The notes: generated by a model not told the origin, from the sequence alone. A stretch of DNA of 64,000 nt from Paraphysomonas bandaiensis (GCA_965644295.1 CBFFRP010000362.1:310001-374000), one strand, 5' to 3'. Numbered from the stretch's first letter, positions 12,103 through 25,381 are shown. Program-made: numbers and translations.

Positions 12103-13786
12103 ACCTCTTTCAGGAATATTATTTGGTGTGTGCAATTGAGGATGGGCTCTGGAAAAGCGCGTTGATAGTTCCAATGCATTTTTCTATTCTAATATAGCCT
12201 CGTATAATTTTGTGTACTGTACGTCGTTGTGAATAAGTATATAGTAAACGGGACTAAGAATGAATATTTACGTTGTACAAATAACAAGTACTAGTAATTT
12301 AATCTACTGATGTGTTTACTTGCTGATTAAAGGTACTAATATATTGCAATACTATTGTTGGGCCGGTTTAAAAGCGCTATCTAACAATAGTATTGCAATA
12401 TATTTTCCCCTTACCCTGTGCGAAACAATGTAGAGCCCAACAGAACGATAGCGATATGATAATCAGAGACTTTGTACGACAAGAACCTGTTTTGTCTGTA
12501 AACTCGCAAGTGGTGAAGAAAAGCTTCCCCACATCCCCAAACTAAAAGTCTCTCAAAGACTTTCTTGAAGCCTTCCTCACAACAATGACCACTTACACTG
12601 CTGCTCGCTCTGTCCTTTGTCCTTGCCAGCATCAAAGGAAGCGAATTCTTTCTTTAAACGAGAGTAATAAAGCGTGATGAATATCATTAGCACATAATAG
12701 AATCATCTATGTAGTAAATTAAAGACATCAAGCAGTAAATTGTTAAAGACATGGAAGATGAATAATATGGCATTCGTTTAATTTATTATATCATTGTAAG
12801 CTTTTCCCGAACGTGTATATTAATATATGTCGTACATAAAACAATGGAAACGTTGATTGTATACACTATTAAGATTCACTAATTTTCGTATACGTCTTAA
12901 CACATATATACTCGTGAATGCAACATGATACAATGAAAAACTGAATTATCATCAGACTTTATAAGATACATCACTGTACATGATTGGTTCTGATGTCTTG
13001 CTGTTCTACTATTAGGTTTTATTACACGACCGTTCTCATGTAATAATCAGACATTCTTATATATTAGGTTTATTCCTTAGTAGTGAATGTCTAATTATTA
13101 GCAATATAGGCGTGTAAGAGTTAGAGCTGATGTAGCAAAAAAACAATTTAACTCACTAGTGCTTAACTCTGATAACCTACTATTTGGCGCTACGAGAGCT
13201 GCTTGTGCGTCACCGAAAGCACAAAGATGCAACCACTTTCGTTCTCTGTCTTTAAGGTGAACAGCCCGGATGCTTGATTTCAGTAGGCCAATACCACAGA
13301 TGCCCCTGAGGTGGTCCCATTCACGGATGCGTGTTTATTGTTTATTCACTTCAATTGTAAAGTAAGTTGTTTCTCACTAACCTATTTTCCAACTCTCTTA
13401 TATTTGTCACTGTTTTTAGGCGCAAAAATACGACAAAGCTACCTAAGAGTTCTAGAGTTTCTTCGTAGAATAGAGGTGGTGGTGATACTATATCTTAATT
13501 CTTTATAGCAAGATATCAAATACCGTAATACCATTAATTGTCATTAATGACACGTTAACGAGTGACAATCATCCCGCAATTGTAATTATAATGCCAATAC
13601 TATTAATGGTTAGTACTTGGCCCTGAAATACACTACATGCTCCAGACTGAATTGCTACTACGTAGTTGTACTGTAAAGATAATGTAAAAACAAGTATTGA
13701 GTATTGATAAGAAAATGACAATTATACAGAATACCACTTCTCATACGCAAACTACAGGTAATATTACAATAACAATATCATATTTA
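12103..13786. other. Intergenic, no gene recognised
   Basis: AT-rich spacer between H1 (+) and the 5-phosphatase (-) 3' ends. It contains a perfect hairpin (12338-12404) and an imperfect 15-bp inverted repeat (13042-13056 with 13085-13099, one mismatch). Open frames are short and unsupported. Confidence 0.55.
12338..12404. repeat. MITE-like hairpin, copy 2 (perfect arms)
   Basis: Arms 12338-12359 and 12383-12404 are perfect 22-bp inverted repeats (left arm AATATATTGCAATACTATTG...), with a 23-base loop holding GGCCGG and AGCGCT. A related, decayed copy is at 9611-9685, so this is a repeat family and not a terminator of H1. Confidence 0.65.
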
Positions 13787-16624
13787 CTACGACAAATTAC
13801 ACCCGCATCCCGTAGCGTTGGAATGTAATAGCTCCTTCTTCTCGGTTAAATCTTCGTGTAGAGTCTTATTTCTATGGCTAAGATACCTCCTACTTAATAT
13901 GTCTCCACTCATGGTATCGAGTTCGATATCACCCTCGACTTGTCCATGGATGAGCCCATGCCGAATCAAGTTCAACGAGAAGTGATAACTCTCACCACCA
14001 GTCTCGGCATAGTGCTATGAGTATTAACGTCAGTTGAGGGCAATATACTACAGCGACAAATAGAGAAATTCCACGCATTTGTAAAATACATCACCTGAAA
14101 AATATCTCCCAAAGCAATAACAGCTGTTCCTATTAAATCATCTTCATTGGTTACATCGTAATCCCATACTGTCAAAAAGAAGTGAGCATTTCGGCTTAGT
14201 CCGACAATATCATTGGTTGCAAGTCTGCCATTCATATAAAGCTATAAGATAGAATAAGCTCCACAGAATATTCAACCTAAATTCAATAATATCTGGCCAC
14301 TGAGGGTTTAAATCGTGTGTGATGGCTTTAGTTTTCAGTTTCGATTTCCCCACCGAAATTAATATCTAAACAGTGAAGAGTAAAAGCAAATTTAATTCGT
14401 TGTCTATCTCACTATCTAAATCAATATTCTTAGGAACTACTTACATCGGCGGGATCTGCAGACAAGACGAGATACGGGTCACTACCACCTCCAAATAGAA
14501 CTGAGTCCATTTCCGATAAATTCCGAGCCTTAGTTGAACAAAGCGGTTATTTAACTCATCATAGATAATGGCGAAACATCTACCGATAGATTTTTAAGTC
14601 GAAACGTCGTGTTCATCGTATAACGTAACTGTAAATGATTGCAGTTCGCTACGGAATAGGCCTGAAGTATGGTCAAATGTAAAGATATTTCCCTCGTGCA
14701 AACCATGGCACTCAATACACAGGACAACGTAGTATTTACGGCGCACCATTATATCATGTAGCCCATTCGTTGTTTCTAGCGTAAATAATCCAATTACTGG
14801 TTTGTGGTCCGATGTAATTACTTCTTCACATGAAAAAAATCGATCACACACGAGATTTTCATTGAAAGCTAAATAAACAAAAATAAGTGGATTGATCTTG
14901 CGAATTTTAATGAAGCAAATAAATGATTGTTATAGATATAGATAAAATATGACAATGATAGTGCACCTGGTAAAGAAGTAGAAAGTATCCTATCAGTGAA
15001 AGAAGGAAGCCGCTTTTTGTCATAAAATATGCTGTATTAACGCCATCATTCACACCCACAGTTAACAAAAAATATTGCACCACCTGCAGGTGTATTCAGA
15101 TGGATTCTCATTCTCCATTTCAAGGTTAAAAATTTTGGTTGGTGCATCCACAGCCATCTTGTCTGCAGCCTCCCCAAGTGTCGTAGTAGTTTCAACATCT
15201 TCATCTCGTTTTTCAATTGCTTTCCCTCTGACGCGCTGTAAGAACCACAATAGTGAGTTAGTCCAAAATTAAACTTAAATATATTTCAATACCTTGAAGG
15301 TAGGCGGGAAGGCTGGTGGGTAGGAAGTATAGCCAACAAGGACACGCTGAGCTTTCCTTTCCCTCGTCAGCTCATCTAGTTCCAACATTTCATCCCTAAA
15401 CGCATATTGGTTCAGAAGAACATAGCCATAGCACTTACCACTTCTCCATCGCAATCATTTCATAAAGCAGTTGCATCTCCACCTGGCTGCATATATAGAA
15501 CATGAATACATAACTACCCATACGACAACACATTCACAACCGTTTCTGCTTATCGGCCGGAGGCATAGGCTCATCAATATCTTCATCGTCACTCCCACCT
15601 GCGGCAGGGTCAGCCACTATTTTTGTGGGCACTTTGGCGCCACTATTAAACTTAGTCACATCGCTTATGCGACGTTTTTCAACAATAAGATCTGCTGGGG
15701 TTCTCTTGTCAAACGTACACCGGTAGTTCATGTCACCTGCCCACATGCACTACATCAAACAGCAAAGATATATGTACACAATGCGGTGTGACCAAAGCTA
15801 CGCATATAATATCACATCAAAACATACTCAAATCCTGTTTCCATTATATATAATGCAAATATGAGCACACACCCATAAAGATAACATGATGCATTTGATT
15901 GGTTGTCATTACGCCCTCTAGAATCTCTGCGACAGAACTATTTCTCATTGCACACTTATCTGCACCCTCATGAGCAGTCAAGTGACAAGATATAAAAGCA
16001 ATATTGGTAGAGTCGATCGTCATGGACACCCGAAGACCACCCTTATCACAATACAACATCTAACCGCATAGGATAAGTTCGTTATATACGGCTCCATACC
16101 TTATTAGGAAACACATGAAAGAAGCCCGTGTTTTCAGCAGTTTTCTGTACATTAGATATACGTGACATCAATGAGTTGCGACCAAACACTAATTGCTGCA
16201 TCTGTGCCCTCTTGTTATGAGCGACCTGTACATACATACATACACGTTCATTATATACGGGCTCATCCATATGATAAAAAAACACACACTACCAGAAAAA
16301 ATTCTTCATCAAAAATATCTTTAATTTCACGTAGAAGTTGCCGTACACACAAACCCTCTGCAGAGTTCTCATCTGCTATATCCACTTCATCTTTTTTTTT
16401 TAAAGGAACACTCCATGTAGCCTCCTGTAGTCCAAAGGCTACAATGTCATACTGTCCACCTCCAAACGGTATGATACGATCAAAACTTCTTTCTGGAGGG
16501 GCATTTCCCATATTCCAACCTGTATTCACAGTCAGTGAATATATATATGAGCCGGTAGAGACGTACTGATGACCATGATTTTGACGGTTGTGTCGGTACA
16601 TGAAGGGGACCCTACAGTGCTCAT
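13787..16624 (-). CDS. Inositol polyphosphate 5-phosphatase with C2 domain and CaaX box
   Basis: Predicted to remove the 5-phosphate from phosphoinositides such as PI(4,5)P2 on membranes. Fourteen exons: 16624-16567, 16519-16293, 16225-16100, 16059-15871, 15749-15538, 15486-15439, 15395-15293, 15235-15084, 15031-14967, 14868-14606, 14528-14445, 14365-14277, 14224-14095, 14014-13787; 657 aa. Catalytic motifs in order: WNMGNAPP, FGLQEATW, SCHLTAHEG, WAGDMNYR (usually W-GD-NYR), LPSFTDRIL and SDHKPV. A C-terminal C2 domain follows (EARNL-like ARNLSEMD, DPYLVLS, LNPQWPD, VWDYD, HFSLNLIRHG). The protein ends GCGCNLS, a CaaX prenylation box as in several animal 5-phosphatases. Some introns are very short (40 bp at 16060-16099). 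The donor at 14605 (GTTTCG) and the acceptor at 14225 are weaker calls, chosen because they keep the C2 frame. Confidence 0.88.
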
Positions 16625-17768
16625 TCAGATGAATGGACACAACTAGAGAGCAATGGGGATATCACAGAACAGTTTATGGAGATGATATGTACAGGACAGG
16701 AGCATGCTAAGAGTGTGTCCGGTGTATATGTATATGGATCTACTGTGCTGGATTTGGTTGTATCAATTTTCACACATCCACAGTGTGTAGCCCGTTATGT
16801 TATCCGATATGTACCATATCAGAGTCACTTATAACGTGCGGAGTGTAGCCCGTAAATAACCATACAACACAGTGATATACCACCGTATTGGCATCATTTG
16901 TATATTTTTGTTCCAAGATGCCTCTAATATTGAGGCAACAATTATCTGTATTCTATCCGTAGTTGTGTTGCAGTAATATAGACAATATTTGCCTCAATTT
17001 GTTTCCGAAAAATATGATGCTGCCTGCCGGGGGGCCGGCCGGAACAAGAACTATCTATGGCCTTCAGCGTATCTTTCAGTCAATAACTATGTCAATGTCG
17101 TATATCGTCATCAGAGATGTGTAACACTTCTTACGAGACATTCACATAACATCATATGCACTGAGTTGTCATCTTACTCTCTTGGAGATAACGATTCCAG
17201 TCTGAGCGAGGACTACCATCCTCTACCATATCATGATTTGGCGTAATAGGGTGGTAAAGGCTTGATAAACTGAACGTAATTCACACTCAATACTGTTATT
17301 ATAAATCATGATCAATCTCACTTATTATTCATTTTCATCGCCAAGTTTAGATTATCGCAATTACCAATCATGGCATAGTAGAAATATGGTTGTAATACAC
17401 GGTTCTTCAAGTCGTTGGGTTTGAGAATCCGTATGTATTCAAACCATGTCTATGCTATGTCACGTATCAAGGTATTCATACTGATGTAGATAGTATCAAT
17501 TAGACATTACTCTACCTTTCAAGTCATTTTAAAGAGCACGATAGTCGCAACTATTTGTGGACATATGACATATCTATAAGTTACAAAGCAATAACGAGCC
17601 ACTAAGTTGATAGTTTAGGGTAATCCCACCACTCGGTTGTCACAGGTTCCTACGACAAAGTATGATCATTAATATCGGACCTACCAGCTGTAGTTTATGT
17701 GGTAATATGTGAAAAGATGAATGAAGAATATATCCCACGTATAAAAACTATGTATGTGCATTCTGCAG
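16625..17768. other. Intergenic, no gene recognised
   Basis: Spacer between the 5-phosphatase start and the copia 5' LTR. One open frame at 16989-17246 with a small GC-rich spot (GGGGGGCCGGCCGG near 17029) has no recognisable domain. I see nothing else. Confidence 0.5.
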
Positions 17769-17965
17769 TATTAGGATTAATACATGATTGTATCTGTGAG
17801 TTATAATGTTCAATGAAATATACCATGAACTGAATTAGAGAGAGTATCTGTCGAAGATACGTGATCGTCATCATAACGTCGTCATTATCAGTTACACTTC
17901 TAACTATTCCGTTATGCATGATAGCTACGTTCTATATTGTTATTCATAATTTTTACTCTATCGTG
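17769..17965 (+). repeat. Copia 5' LTR
   Basis: Begins TATTAGGATT and ends CTCTATCGTG. It matches the right LTR along its length except for a 6-base difference near the start and scattered substitutions. The usual TG start is seen here as TA. Confidence 0.8.
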
Positions 17966-17972
17966 GAATGGG

Positions 17973-18308
17973 TTACCCTCGGGGGTATACGGGGAGTTGA
18001 AAGTCTATGTAGCCCCTATTGATTGAAGATACTCTAAGACTTTTCTTGATACCAGTTCCTTCCCGCCATCCGCATGATAATGTTGTAGTCATATGTAGAT
18101 ACATGACAACTTTCTGGATGGATTGGATGACGAAATCTTCATATCTCGTTGGTCCGTAGGAGTCCCATTGGTGTCTGGAAGCTACAACTGTCATCCCGAG
18201 TATGTAGCGGTTGCCAGTAATGATTGCCTCTGGTGTATGGGGTCCAGAAAAATCGGCTACTACTAGCTCCCCCAGCTCATTCGCTCTTCTTACACGCTTG
18301 AGCAGCAT
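17973..18308 (-). pseudogene. Copia integrase fragment
   Basis: A short minus-strand open frame with RANELGELVVADFSGPHTPE and GNRYILGM, the beginning of a copia integrase. It lacks the downstream catalytic DDE positions. Its orientation is opposite to the LTRs and to the RT fragment. Confidence 0.75.
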
Positions 18309-18332
18309 TTGCCTGATAGCGTGTCTATGTTT

Positions 18333-18812
18333 TCAGCGATGAGATTTACCACTAGCACAACCATCAAATAGGCCACCCAGTAAAGAAGTAGCATTCATCT
18401 CCGACTTCGTTAACTTAATACCCGTTACTAATTTTGACTGTACAGCTTTCTGTATGAGTCCAATTGAAGAATATGCCAATCTCTTATGTGCTAGGGTTGC
18501 GAGTGGGCCTGAAGCAGTTGAAGCAAGGTGGGATTCGTCAATAGGGGTACCGAGGTCTGTTAGCGGAATTTCGTATAGGCCTCCAACTCTTACCCTTTGA
18601 TAGCAGTATTTCATCTTTATATACCTCAACCGACTCGGATTCGACAACCATGACATGGGTTTACAGTTGGACATATTGAATTTGTCCAGTAGTTTTCTGA
18701 CATACTGCTCCTGACTGAGAGTCGTGATATTCTTATCAAAGTCTTGATGGATGGAAATGCCCAAGTAATAATCTAAGAGTCCGACACTGATATCCAACAA
18801 TTCAAAGACCAT
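18333..18812 (-). pseudogene. Copia RT fragment fused to GAG-pre-integrase, inverted
   Basis: Minus-strand open frame. The N-terminal third duplicates the RT piece LLDYYLGISIHQDFDKN. It then switches at about 18651 to a stretch ending in a GAG-pre-integrase motif (LAHKRLAYSSIGLIQKAV ... CASGKSHR). The junction makes no biological sense and reflects rearrangement. Confidence 0.75.
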
Positions 18813-18974
18813 TTATCCAAAAAGTTCGAAATTACGGATCTCGGTCTCTTAGATTATTACTTGGGCATTTCCATCCATCAAGACTTTGATAAGAATATCA
18901 CGACTCTCAGTCAGGAGCAGTATGTCAGAAAACTACTGGACAAATTCAATATGTCCAACTGTAAACCCATGTCA
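18651..18974. repeat. 129-bp inverted repeat inside the copia element
   Basis: Arms 18651-18779 and 18846-18974 are reverse complements as far as I can read, around a 66-bp spacer. They carry the same RT segment, so one arm is a duplication made with the internal inversion. Confidence 0.85.
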
Positions 18975-19325
18975 ACACCTATGTTACTTTCCTTCAACTA
19001 TGATTTACATGAATACAATCATCTTTCAGAGTCAAATCAAAGTTATGTTCAGAATTTCCCCTACAAGGAACTCATAGGTTCTCTGATGTATCTAGCTGTA
19101 TGCACTCGACCGGATATCGCCTATGCAGTCAATACTCTTGCCAGATTTTCTGATATGCCTAATCTAACTACCTGTAATGCTGCGTTACATGTTCTTAGGT
19201 ATCTCAAAGGCACTGCTAGGCAAGGATTGATATATTCTAGATCCCACATAGCATTGCCAGGATACTGCGATAGCGATTGGGCACGATGTCACCTACCTCC
19301 TTACGAAACCTCTAGGAGCAAATAA
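18861..19325 (+). pseudogene. Copia reverse transcriptase / RNase H fragment
   Basis: Plus-strand open frame with the RT thumb (YVRKLLDKFNMSNCKPMSTP), YKELIGSLMYLAVCTRPDIA and the connection to RNase H (GYCDSDWA). The RT active-site YVDD region is absent and RNase H is cut off after about ten residues. Confidence 0.85.
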
Positions 19326-19665
19326 CTTCCGCACATTGCGAATTACATTGATGGGGGGAGCTGGGTTCGACATCCCATTCAGCAGCAACAGAAAGCGTTC
19401 AACAACCTCAGAGACACCTAAATCACATTACCAAGCCACAAGCGACCTAGGTGGCTAGTTTGAGTTACACGGAGTTTTTACCATTTTTTTAAACTTTATT
19501 CAATACATGATGCTGGACTAGAAGGATGGTCTCACAATATGGCATCTCTGCACTTTGCTTATTATTGACTAGTGACTACTATACTCTGGGTTTTACTCTC
19601 AGTGTGTATAAAGTTCATATTCTCTCTATTATCTACGGTTCACTGATTATTTCATTGAGGGGGCG

Positions 19666-19868
19666 TATTAGGATTCAGCTTAATACATGATTGTATCTGT
19701 GAGTTATAATGTTCAATGAAATATACAATGAACTGAATTAGAGAGAGTATCTGTCGAAGATACGTGATCGTCATCACAACGTCGTCATTATCAGTTACAC
19801 TTCTAACTATTCCGTTATGCATGATAGCTACGTTCTATATTGTTATTCATAATTTTCACTCTATCGTG
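19666..19868 (+). repeat. Copia 3' LTR
   Basis: Follows the polypurine tract directly, begins TATTAGGATTCAGCTTAATA and ends CACTCTATCGTG. It is about 203 bp and near-identical to the left LTR. Confidence 0.8.
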
Positions 19869-19937
19869 CTCATTACTTACACTCTAATAATCACAACATT
19901 GTTTTACTATCTATTATAAAGATCAATTCTTTATTTG
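19869..19937 (-). repeat. Dispersed repeat, inverted copy of 10722-10785
   Basis: The reverse complement carries AATAAAGAATTGATCTT and TAAAACAATGTTGTGATTA, as at 10722. It abuts the 3' LTR, so the copia element may have inserted in or next to an older repeat. Confidence 0.6.
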
Positions 19938-20682
19938 CAGCGATATTTCGTGTGGTCCTGTTGATATATAATATGTATGCGTAATCTGAGTGTTGCACTA
20001 ATCTGGTATACCTAATCTTGTAAATAAGTTTCTGTTATTGTTGACAAGTATATGGGTTCAATCGATAATGAGAAGCATAGTTATATAGTTATAGTAAAGA
20101 TAGCTTATAGCTACTGAAGTATCAGACGGTGATGAGTTATGTACGCCACCTTCCACACTTTTGTCAGTAATATCACCATTTAAGGTAGCACTGGTGATGC
20201 TCGATACCGTGTTCAACTAGCAATACCACAAGCAATATGAGCTTCTGGATGATCTGACCAACACACGTAAAGCAGTATTAAAATAAAATTAATTACTTAT
20301 AAGTGGTGATATTCTACCCAAAGTATTGTTTTTCACTAATAGTCTAGAATCTGACGACTCTAAAATGTCTGGCGAGATACATGACTAAAACTCTATAATA
20401 AGGTGGACTGAGGAGTGCGTGCGTTCCCTCCGATTTCCTCATACTGAATGCAACGAGGAAGAAGAAACAAGATTGCGGCGGACGAAAAAGGTCACGAATT
20501 ATCATCATATTAATGTAGATAGCTGCGAGCATATTAATCCTGTGAAGTAACTTCATATTATATTAAAAATTAATGTACGTAATCGTAGAGTTGACCAAGA
20601 AAGGAGATCTCTATTGTTCCCGCATGAGTCAGCTAATTGGGAATAGCGACTAGGGAATATATTAGTGCACAACAAAAATACA
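19938..20682. other. Intergenic, no gene recognised
   Basis: AT-rich spacer between the copia element and the 3' end of the K+ channel gene. I see no gene or repeat in it. Confidence 0.5.
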
Positions 20683-22581
20683 TCATTTAGATGAATGAAT
20701 AGGATTATAAGATTGTTCTCTCTCTCTCTCTTCCAACTTCTGTTGGCGCTCTTGCAAACTAGCCATTGCATTGCACAAAAAAGTAACCTTTTCGTTAATT
20801 TCCTTAAGAGATTTCTCCAGCTCTTGATGCTCCTTTTTGTTGCGTATGGTCAGTAGCTCTGTTCCAATGATGTCACCGTCTTCCCCAGAAGCTGAACGTC
20901 GAATTATTATTGGCGTTTGGCTGGTTTCCTCTTCCTCTTGGGGATGAAGGCGTTCGTATTCACGCTGAAACGAGGCGCCAACAACGCTGATAGGCAAAGC
21001 AAGAAGTACAATGCCAAAATACATAAATATGACTGCAAAAAGTCGACCCAATGGGCTTGTTGGATAGAAATCTGAAAACAAATTTACAGGATGGTTATCA
21101 ATATTTTACACACTCCTTCAACAACAATATTACCTCCATATCCCACTGTAGTTGTCGTGACAACTGCCCAATAGCAAGCATGTAAAATTGACTTAAAAGG
21201 TGATACCACTTTAGTACTATGAAACTCATCCCATCGAATGTATTCACCGTCGGGGTAGTCAGCATTTACTGTGAAGGTTCCAGATTCAAGGTAGTATATC
21301 ACTGATCCCACACATATAACTGCCAGACCAGAGAAAAAAAACATTACACGCACAGCAGGCAGAGCTCGTGTGACTGTCTTAGTGAATAGAGGCACACCAG
21401 TGTTCATGCCTCCTACACACAGCGCCGCATTAGATAATTTGAACAACACATGCCATAGTACACATAAATCATTAAAGTGTTGTCAATCTTTACTGATACT
21501 ACATAAACGAGTTACCAATAGCACACACAGCACGACAGCATATATACAAACAAGATTGGCATGATCTATTAAATAGCAAACTCTTACCAATTTTAAAAAC
21601 ACGGAAAACTCGAGCTAGTCTGAATATCCGCACTATAGATACTGATGGTCCACTATCTACAGCGAAAGACACGTACGAAGGAAGTATAGCCACAAGGTCA
21701 ATGATATTCAGAGGCTTTGAGGCATACAAATAGAGGGTCTTGTACCATGGGTACACTGGGTCTGGAGCACTGTCAGTTTTACTGAGAGAGGGGTCAAGAT
21801 GCTTGGGCAGAACCTTCGCAAGCCTGTCGAAATTTCATATTACAACTATATAAAACTATGTATCGAACCTAGTAGGCATCAAAGGAACCAAAAGTATTCT
21901 TACTAAGTAGTCCAGTGTAAATAATGCCAAACATATAATATCTAGGATAACAAGGCTGACATCTTCCTCAGGTTCGCATATTACAGAGTTTGGGCAGTAA
22001 TTAGGGTCGTTGTCACATGCAGGGTGCTTACAATTTGACGGCCTGTGTCTATCAGAAGAGTCATTATATCGTCAGCATTAAAAGTGCTAGGTTACTTACT
22101 TCAGTCCTGGGCATGTGGCCATAACGTACACTACACAACTGAGGATGATAACGATAATCATCACTATTGAGTTCAAAACAGCAAATTGACTAGAATAATA
22201 AATAAATACGAGTTAATTATGCGCTCAGGATTAATCCGTACTAACCAAGATATAGGATCGTCAAATGCAACAAATATACGCTGAAGGAAGCCTAGTTCAA
22301 AGGTTTTCTGCAGAGTATAATGAACAAACGAGTTCATACGGCGGCTATACTGTACACACCTTCTCACTGGAATCTTCATCACTCCCATTATCACACGTTA
22401 GTGATCGAGGCACAAAGAAAGGCAACGAGTGAAAACGAGTACGAAACGCTCGTGCTCTCTCTGCATATGTGACAGATGCATAGTCTTTAGTGGTTTTAGT
22501 ATTGCCTGTATTAAGAGAGCTGTTGGAGCCTCGACGATTCACCTTCTGGGCTCCCCCTGTAGCTGCTATGGAGGAGAACAT
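20683..22581 (-). CDS. Voltage-gated potassium channel (Kv-type, six TM)
   Basis: Forms a K+-selective channel as a tetramer in a cell membrane. Seven exons: 22581-22360, 22307-22246, 22189-22100, 22042-21869, 21823-21588, 21412-21134, 21071-20683; introns 45-175 bp; 483 aa. S1 is FAVLNSIVMIIVIILSCVVY, followed by a Cys-rich S1-S2 loop (CKHPACDNDPNYCPNSVIC). S2 has VILDIICLALFTLDYL, S3 has NIIDLVAILPSYVSF. S4 (about residues 245-261) has IVRIFRLARVFRVFK with basic residues every third position. The selectivity filter is TTTTVGYGD (Asp355, codon split by the last intron), and S6 has GIVLLALPISVVGASF with the PxxV-type hinge. The C-terminus is a charged coiled coil (LEKSLKEINEKVTFL). No T1 tetramerisation domain was recognised in the 75-residue N-terminus, so assembly may rely on the coiled coil. 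Confidence 0.93.
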
Positions 22582-24282
22582 GTTGGAAAACTTTACCGAA
22601 GATGGCTATAAGGCCGCAGATGGCCTGTTATCTTGGTTTTCCAATATAGTCAGTCGTCTATAAGGGTGAAATGAACCACACGATCATCTTTACAGCCCAT
22701 TAAATATATATGACATGTATACCACTGTATAGACAACTGTATACACGACAGTGTATGTACTGCAGAATTATGTACGTATGTACGTATGGTTGTCGAAGTC
22801 AACAGGTACATATTTGGGACATTGGACATGGATATCTATCACGAAGGATTCATAGTGAATAGCTTTATTGCTTTATCTTACTTAGATCTACGTCGCGTTT
22901 GCTACGAAACACAATTGATGGAGTAAAACAGAGGTGTATTACGAGCGTTCAGATGGTAAATGTATAAGGCCACAACTGCTTTATATATCTCCTGTGTCAA
23001 CTATTCTCTATCTTGAAACTCTACCATCGATACGCATGTATAAAACCTCTTTGGTTATTTCAATATCTCTGATCTACCTATTTGGCGTACTATAAGTTCT
23101 TTTTTTGTATTGGTACTGTTGGTATAAGTATTTCTAATCGTGTGTCTCTTGTGTAGTATTGATACGAACATATGCAGTATTTACTAACCCATGTAAAGTT
23201 CGCTCAAGGTGGTTAGATTGCTCCTCAATATTACGAGGAATCAAGTTCATGGTAGCATAGCAAGCGATAAATATGAAATATATTGGAGTTGGACATATAT
23301 ATCTGCAGCTACCCTCATATGATTAAAACCGTAATCTTCTTTGTTGCATAAAATAACCATTTTTCAGATCATCAAACATATATAAATCTAGTGAGCATTT
23401 GGTTTTCTTCATATCTGTCTTTCTGATATCATATGTTCACTTCACTCTCCAGCGCTGTAAAAATATAATGTAATGTTCTTTTAAACTATACACCGGAGTT
23501 TCAATGCATAACACTCTCTATACACAGCAGAATGGAATAATCTAGATCTGTGTAGAGCTTTGTTATAAGATATATTGTACAAATAGAATGCGTTAATAGT
23601 ATAAAATAGGCAAAATCTACACTTAGTTGTGAAGGGTAAATATAGTTAGCTACAATATAAGTAAATTCAGTTGTAAGGTATATTAATGGATTCACGATTG
23701 ACTGATGAATATATACAAAGAGATGTTAATGAGAACAGATGTTCACCAGATGTAACACGGATATATTTATATTTTGAGCTGTTAAATTTATAATTGTTCA
23801 TAGGATGTTCGTATAATAGAAATAGACTGTGTAGTATACATTATTGAATGGTTGATTAGCTCGAAATTAAAATATCGAAATATTAAACGTAATCTATTTC
23901 ATAGGTCTGACGCTCAGGTTTTCTGGACTACGACAGTACTAGAAACCGTTTTGACAGACATTGCTTAGTCACAGCCACTTTAAACGACAGTTCTACTTAC
24001 ACTAAATGCTACTTTCATGTGTATTTTAATCTGCCGATGCGTATGTTGTGTACGATACAGAGTATCGTTATACAGTATAACAATTACTCTCCTTTATTCC
24101 CTGACAAACACTTCAGTTTCAATAATTACATTTTGATGCTCTAGATTGCAGTAAACACTATTGTTATATCATCATTTCTACTCCATCCAACGACATATTC
24201 AAGAGAATACAATGAAAATCACATGGAGCAGTATATTTGGTTGGAGAATTGTAATCAAATATTTGTAATTCCATTAATATGT
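22582..24282. other. Intergenic, no gene recognised
   Basis: 1.7 kb AT-rich spacer upstream of the K+ channel and downstream of H3. It has a short GTATGTACGTATG run near 22768, close to the channel start. No credible gene seen. Confidence 0.5.
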
Positions 24283-24298
24283 GGTGTTGAAAAACACC
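24283..24298 (-). terminator. Histone 3' stem-loop of H3
   Basis: On the minus strand this reads GGTGTT-TTTC-AACACC: six pairs with a TTTC loop, the canonical metazoan loop. It starts 24 bp after the H3 stop codon. Sequence is identical to the H4 stem-loop. Confidence 0.88.
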
Positions 24299-24321
24299 AA
24301 TTGTTTGTAGAAGAAGAACGC

Positions 24322-25344
<1,023 letters not shown>

Positions 25345-25381
25345 ATTCGCAAATCTTAATATTGCTTATTCTACAAACATT

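Larger units (their letters stand above)
17769..19868 (+). mobile_element. Ty1/copia retrotransposon, truncated and internally inverted
   Basis: Two similar LTRs (17769-17965 and 19666-19868) flank about 1.7 kb. The right part (about 18815-19325, +) encodes reverse transcriptase C-terminal sequence (LGLLDYYLGISIHQDF, CTRPDIAYAVNTLARF, LRYLKGT) into the RNase H start (DSDWA). The left part (about 18812-17973) lies on the minus strand and encodes the GAG-pre-integrase zinc region (LAHKRL, CASGKSHR) and the integrase start (VVADFSGPHTPEAI). A polypurine tract (TTGAGGGGGCG, 19655-19665) precedes the 3' LTR. Protease, most of the integrase core and most of the RT are missing and frames are broken, so the element is non-autonomous and dead. 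No target-site duplication is visible. Confidence 0.88.

Noticed and set aside
14225-14276. A shorter 35-bp last-but-two intron in the 5-phosphatase (acceptor at 14242)
   Set aside because: It shifts the C2 domain out of frame and gives a stop. The acceptor at 14225 restores the frame.
16989-17246. 85-aa open frame with a GC-rich spot
   Set aside because: No domain, no splice partner and no codon-use signal that separates it from background.
19357-19370. tRNA B-box-like GGGTTCGACATCCC
   Set aside because: No A-box or cloverleaf can be drawn upstream. It lies in the copia 3' region and is probably chance.
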